Assembly: GCA_030038035.1 (NCBI GenBank)
Contig: JASHPP010000260.1
Location: 1 to 8,093 of the forward strand
Reading direction: 5' to 3'
Length of the DNA stretch: 8,093 bases
DNA from: Trebonia sp.
GTDB lineage: Bacteria > Actinomycetota > Actinomycetes > Streptosporangiales > Streptosporangiaceae
Under the pieces are notes generated by a model that ran no database searches, had not been told where the DNA came from, and saw only the letters and a list, made by a program, of their open reading frames with translations. The position numbers were made by a program, and so were the translations under genes. This document shows positions 6,187 through 8,093 of the stretch, piece by piece. Position 1 is the stretch's first letter. Each line of letters starts with the position of its first letter.

Positions 6187-6603
6187 TTAGATCAGGACGA
6201 ACAGGTCGCTCTGCCTGATCGACACCACCTGACCGTTGGCGCTCAGGAGGGAGGCGGTGTACTGGTAGACGTTCCCGCTTGTCCCGGGTCCCACGGTCGC
6301 GGTTGCCGCGAACGTGGCGAACTGGGCGCCTGGCGTCCAGCCCGCGGAGGCCCCGAACTTGCCCGGGTTGGCGAAGGCTGGGCCGGTCGGCACCAGCCCC
6401 GGCGCGGGCGCCATCGTCGTGATGTCGGCGCAGCTGATGAGCAGGGTGTACTCCTCGGTCTGCACCCCGGTGCCGGCCACCATCTCCACGGTGACGTCGT
6501 ACGGCCCGCCGTTCGGCGCGTTCGGCGCGTCGTCCTCGACTGCCGGCGTCGTCACCTGGCTGACGAAGATGTCCGTGATCTCGGCGTCGTTGAAGTTAGG
6601 CAT
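6187..6603 (-). CDS. small beta-rich hypothetical protein downstream of the CHAT gene
   Basis: 138 residues from the ATG at 6603, with a G-rich Shine-Dalgarno-like AAGGGGG ending about 8 bases upstream. I do not recognise a named family. The sequence reads as alternating beta strands and Gly/Pro/Asn turns: TDIFVSQVTTPAV (10-22), GGPYDVTVEMVAG (32-44), EEYTLLISCAD (50-60), AQFATFAATATVG (93-105), NVYQYTASLLSANGQVVSIRQSDLFVLI (111-138). This pattern suggests an Ig-like or jelly-roll beta sandwich. There is no signal peptide, membrane helix or catalytic motif, and only one Cys (58). An acidic, Pro/Asn-rich linker (EDDAPNAPNGG, 23-33) contains a 9-base duplication that gives APN twice. It follows the CHAT protease gene after 88 bases and ends at the hairpin terminator, so it is probably a partner: substrate, regulator or effector. 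The open frame extends to 6675, but the MPNFNDAEIT start fits the ribosome site better. Confidence 0.75.
   Translation of the reverse strand: MPNFNDAEITDIFVSQVTTPAVEDDAPNAPNGGPYDVTVEMVAGTGVQTEEYTLLISCADITTMAPAPGLVPTGPAFANPGKFGASAGWTPGAQFATFAATATVGPGTSGNVYQYTASLLSANGQVVSIRQSDLFVLI
6511..6528 (-). repeat. 9-base tandem duplication inside the small beta protein gene
   Basis: GTTCGGCGC occurs twice in a row (6511-6519, 6520-6528; plus-strand reading). On the coding strand it gives GCGCCGAAC twice, encoding Ala-Pro-Asn twice within the flexible linker at residues 26-31. It is in frame, so copy number could vary without breaking the protein. Confidence 0.7.
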
Positions 6604-6637
6604 TCCTTGTGCCCCCTTGCGATGTTTCTTCCCGTAT

Positions 6638-6654
6638 GCCGGAAGAATTCCGGC
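6638..6654 (-). other. 7-bp hairpin between the CHAT gene and the small beta protein gene
   Basis: GCCGGAA (6638-6644) and TTCCGGC (6648-6654) form a perfect stem with a 3-base loop. It lies 35 bases before the start of the small gene in the 88-base intergenic gap. No T-run follows on the minus strand, so it looks more like an mRNA processing or stability element, or an attenuator, than a full terminator. Confidence 0.4.
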
Positions 6655-6657
6655 GCT

Positions 6658-6663
6658 GATATA
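6658..6663 (-). promoter_or_regulatory. possible -10 element for separate expression of the small beta protein
   Basis: Minus-strand TATATC resembles a -10 hexamer in an otherwise GC-rich gap, 54 bases before the small gene's ATG. A TGAC core that could serve as -35 lies about 27 bases further upstream, which is too far for a normal sigma-70 spacing. The call therefore rests on the hexamer alone. Confidence 0.2.
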
Positions 6664-6691
6664 GAGGGCCGGCACCCCCGCTGGATACAGG

Positions 6692-8093
6692 TCATCCGGT
6701 ACCGAAACAGACGAACGGGGTGAGCGGCTCGCCGGCCGACGCGGGGATCCCCGCCAGCGCGAGGGCCTCGGCGGGGCGGGAGCCCGCCGACAGCGCGCGG
6801 TGATAGGCGGTCATGATGCCAAGCGCGGCGTCGTCGGCGACCCGGCTCACGCTCGAGATGACCGTGGGCGTCCCGATGTGCAGCAGCGCCGCCGTGAAGC
6901 CGAGGATCTCCTCTCCTGGCCTGACGACGGTGCGGCCCACGTCGCAGGCGGACAGCACGACCTGCCTGGGCGGCACGGACAGCCCCTGGATGTCGTGGGC
7001 CATCAGCGGCCCGTCGGCCAGGTCGAGCCGGGAGAACAGGACGTTCTCCCTGTCGTGGTGGCCGTGCGCGGCCAGGTGCGCCAGCGGCGCGCCGTCGAGC
7101 GCGCGCAGCGTCGCGTCCACCGTCGCGGCGGCGGCGACCAGCGGCCGGGAGCCCGGGTAGACGGCGGCGATCTCGGTGACCTCGGGCACCGCGTGTTCCA
7201 GGCCTGGGCCGGCCACAAGCACCGGGCGGGACGCGGGGGCGGGCGCGGCGGACGCGAAGCCTGCGGCGGCGCGCCAGGCGGCCAGCCAGGAGGAGGCGGA
7301 CGGGCAGACCGTGACCGGGCGACCGCGCAGCCCGGGGAGCATCCCCCACGGGACGCCTGCCAGCGCGCCTACCGGGACGATGACGAGGCCGGCCTGGCCG
7401 AGCACGGGCAGCAGCGGCGCCACGATCTCGGCGTCGAGCACCGATGTCTGCCGCCGGACCGACTCCCTGATCACCGCCTCAAGCCGGGTCGGGAGCCGGC
7501 GCCCGGCCAGCGCGTCCAGGTCCGCGGTCAGCCGCCGCGCCGCCTCCGCCGCGGCGCCGAAGTCGCCGAGAGCGGTCAGCCGCACCCGCCCGGCGGCGAT
7601 CGTCACCGCGAGCATGTGCCCGTCGCGGACGGCGATGCTGGCCAGCACCTGCCCGCTTTCCGCGAGCGCGGCGGCGACCGCGCCGGCCTGCGCCGCGGCG
7701 ACCGCCCCGCCCGGCCCGATGGCCCGCCAGCTACGCTGCCTGACCTGACGTTGCAGTTCGGCGCGCCTGGTCAGGTGGGCCGGGTCGGGTGGCGCGCCGC
7801 CCAGCTCGGCGGTCCGGATCAGGAAGCTGAGCTGACGCAGCTCGGCGAGCACCGCGGCTGCCTCCGGGTCGGCGGGCGGCCGGACCGGGCGGACCCGGAA
7901 CGACTGGGCACGCGACCGTTCGAGCCACGCGAAAACCTGCCACGCGGAACCGTGATCGAGGACGAGCCGCAGGCCGCAGTTGGCGAGCTCGGCGCCAAGC
8001 GCCGCCGTCCCGGTCTGCAGGTCGAGGCTGCCCAGCTGGCCGCGGCGGGCGTGCAGCGCGGCCAGCCCGGCCCGCAGCTGCGCCAGCGCGGCG
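6692..8093 (-). CDS. CHAT-domain protein (caspase-like putative protease) with upstream helical/TPR-like region, 5'-truncated
   Basis: The frame stays open from the TGA stop (6692-6694) to the window edge, so at least 466 residues are present and the N-terminus is missing. The GTG at 7852 is not the true start, because the coding pattern continues upstream (FAWLERSRAQSFRVRPVRPPADPEAA and, further up, Ala/Leu-rich helices of TPR type). The C-terminal half is a CHAT domain: VIVPVGALAGVPWGMLPGL, then a catalytic-type His in LAHLAAHGHH (His codon 7064-7066) and Cys in VVLSACDVG (Cys codon 6944-6946), followed by GEEILGFTAALLHIGTPTVISSVSRVADDAA. CHAT proteins are caspase/separase-like (clan CD) and typically carry TPRs; known members act as proteases in signalling, immunity and cell death, for example Craspase and activators of bacterial gasdermins. 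The dyad is intact, so activity is likely. Substrate and trigger are unknown. The only downstream gene before a strong terminator is the small beta protein. Confidence 0.9.
   Translation of the reverse strand, partial: AALAQLRAGLAALHARRGQLGSLDLQTGTAALGAELANCGLRLVLDHGSAWQVFAWLERSRAQSFRVRPVRPPADPEAAAVLAELRQLSFLIRTAELGGAPPDPAHLTRRAELQRQVRQRSWRAIGPGGAVAAAQAGAVAAALAESGQVLASIAVRDGHMLAVTIAAGRVRLTALGDFGAAAEAARRLTADLDALAGRRLPTRLEAVIRESVRRQTSVLDAEIVAPLLPVLGQAGLVIVPVGALAGVPWGMLPGLRGRPVTVCPSASSWLAAWRAAAGFASAAPAPASRPVLVAGPGLEHAVPEVTEIAAVYPGSRPLVAAAATVDATLRALDGAPLAHLAAHGHHDRENVLFSRLDLADGPLMAHDIQGLSVPPRQVVLSACDVGRTVVRPGEEILGFTAALLHIGTPTVISSVSRVADDAALGIMTAYHRALSAGSRPAEALALAGIPASAGEPLTPFVCFGTG

Noticed and set aside
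6604..6675. Upstream start for the small beta protein
   Set aside because: The added residues (MPALYISAGILPAYGKKHRKGAQG) cover the hairpin and the ribosome site. The stretch superficially resembles a signal peptide, but the hydrophobic part precedes the basic residues.
7850..7852. GTG at 7852 as the start of the CHAT gene
   Set aside because: The frame remains open and protein-like to the window edge, with the FAWLERSRAQ stretch continuing upstream, so the start lies outside the window.

Overview
The window is very GC-rich, tightly packed and rich in GTG starts and Shine-Dalgarno-led genes. Together with the protein families present (an actinobacterial-type PrmC-related methyltransferase, an HTH_42 winged-helix protein, a FadD-type ligase and a CHAT-domain protein), this points to a high-GC actinomycete chromosome. 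I cannot place it at genus level. No tRNA, rRNA, CRISPR array, transposase or phage gene was seen, and no gene-free stretch exceeds 300 bases.

Layout. Plus strand, 1-2164: the 3' part of a PrmC/HemK-related methyltransferase overlaps by four bases (GTGA) an HTH_42/AlkZ-like winged-helix protein. A 171-base gap follows, with a three-copy 10-base tandem repeat that starts on the stop codon and a 7-bp hairpin. Then comes a 112-residue PII signalling protein. Minus strand, 2196-8093, read right to left: a TPR-CHAT-type putative protease (5' end outside the window), a small all-beta-looking protein of 138 residues, a strong 14-bp hairpin terminator, a long-chain acyl-CoA synthetase (FadD-like), a cysteinyl-tRNA synthetase of an unusual lineage, and a small TPR-like protein 4 bases behind it. 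The PII gene and the TPR gene converge with only 31 bases between them.

How the genes may work together. The methyltransferase and winged-helix genes are probably one translationally coupled unit. The fadD, cysS and TPR genes run in the same direction and may form an operon; the cysS-TPR pair is the tightest. The CHAT gene and the small beta protein form a separate two-gene unit closed by the hairpin. A caspase-like protease next to a small protein of unknown function is the best candidate here for an undescribed system.

Main points for follow-up: (1) the CHAT protease and small beta protein as a possible protease-substrate or protease-regulator pair; (2) a PII protein that keeps the ATP/2-oxoglutarate residues but lacks the T-loop Tyr51 and Ser49 modification sites; (3) a CysRS with HLGN and KIAKS signatures, unlike the usual actinobacterial housekeeping enzyme; (4) an AlkZ-like protein with HAT where characterised glycosylases have QxQ or QxD.
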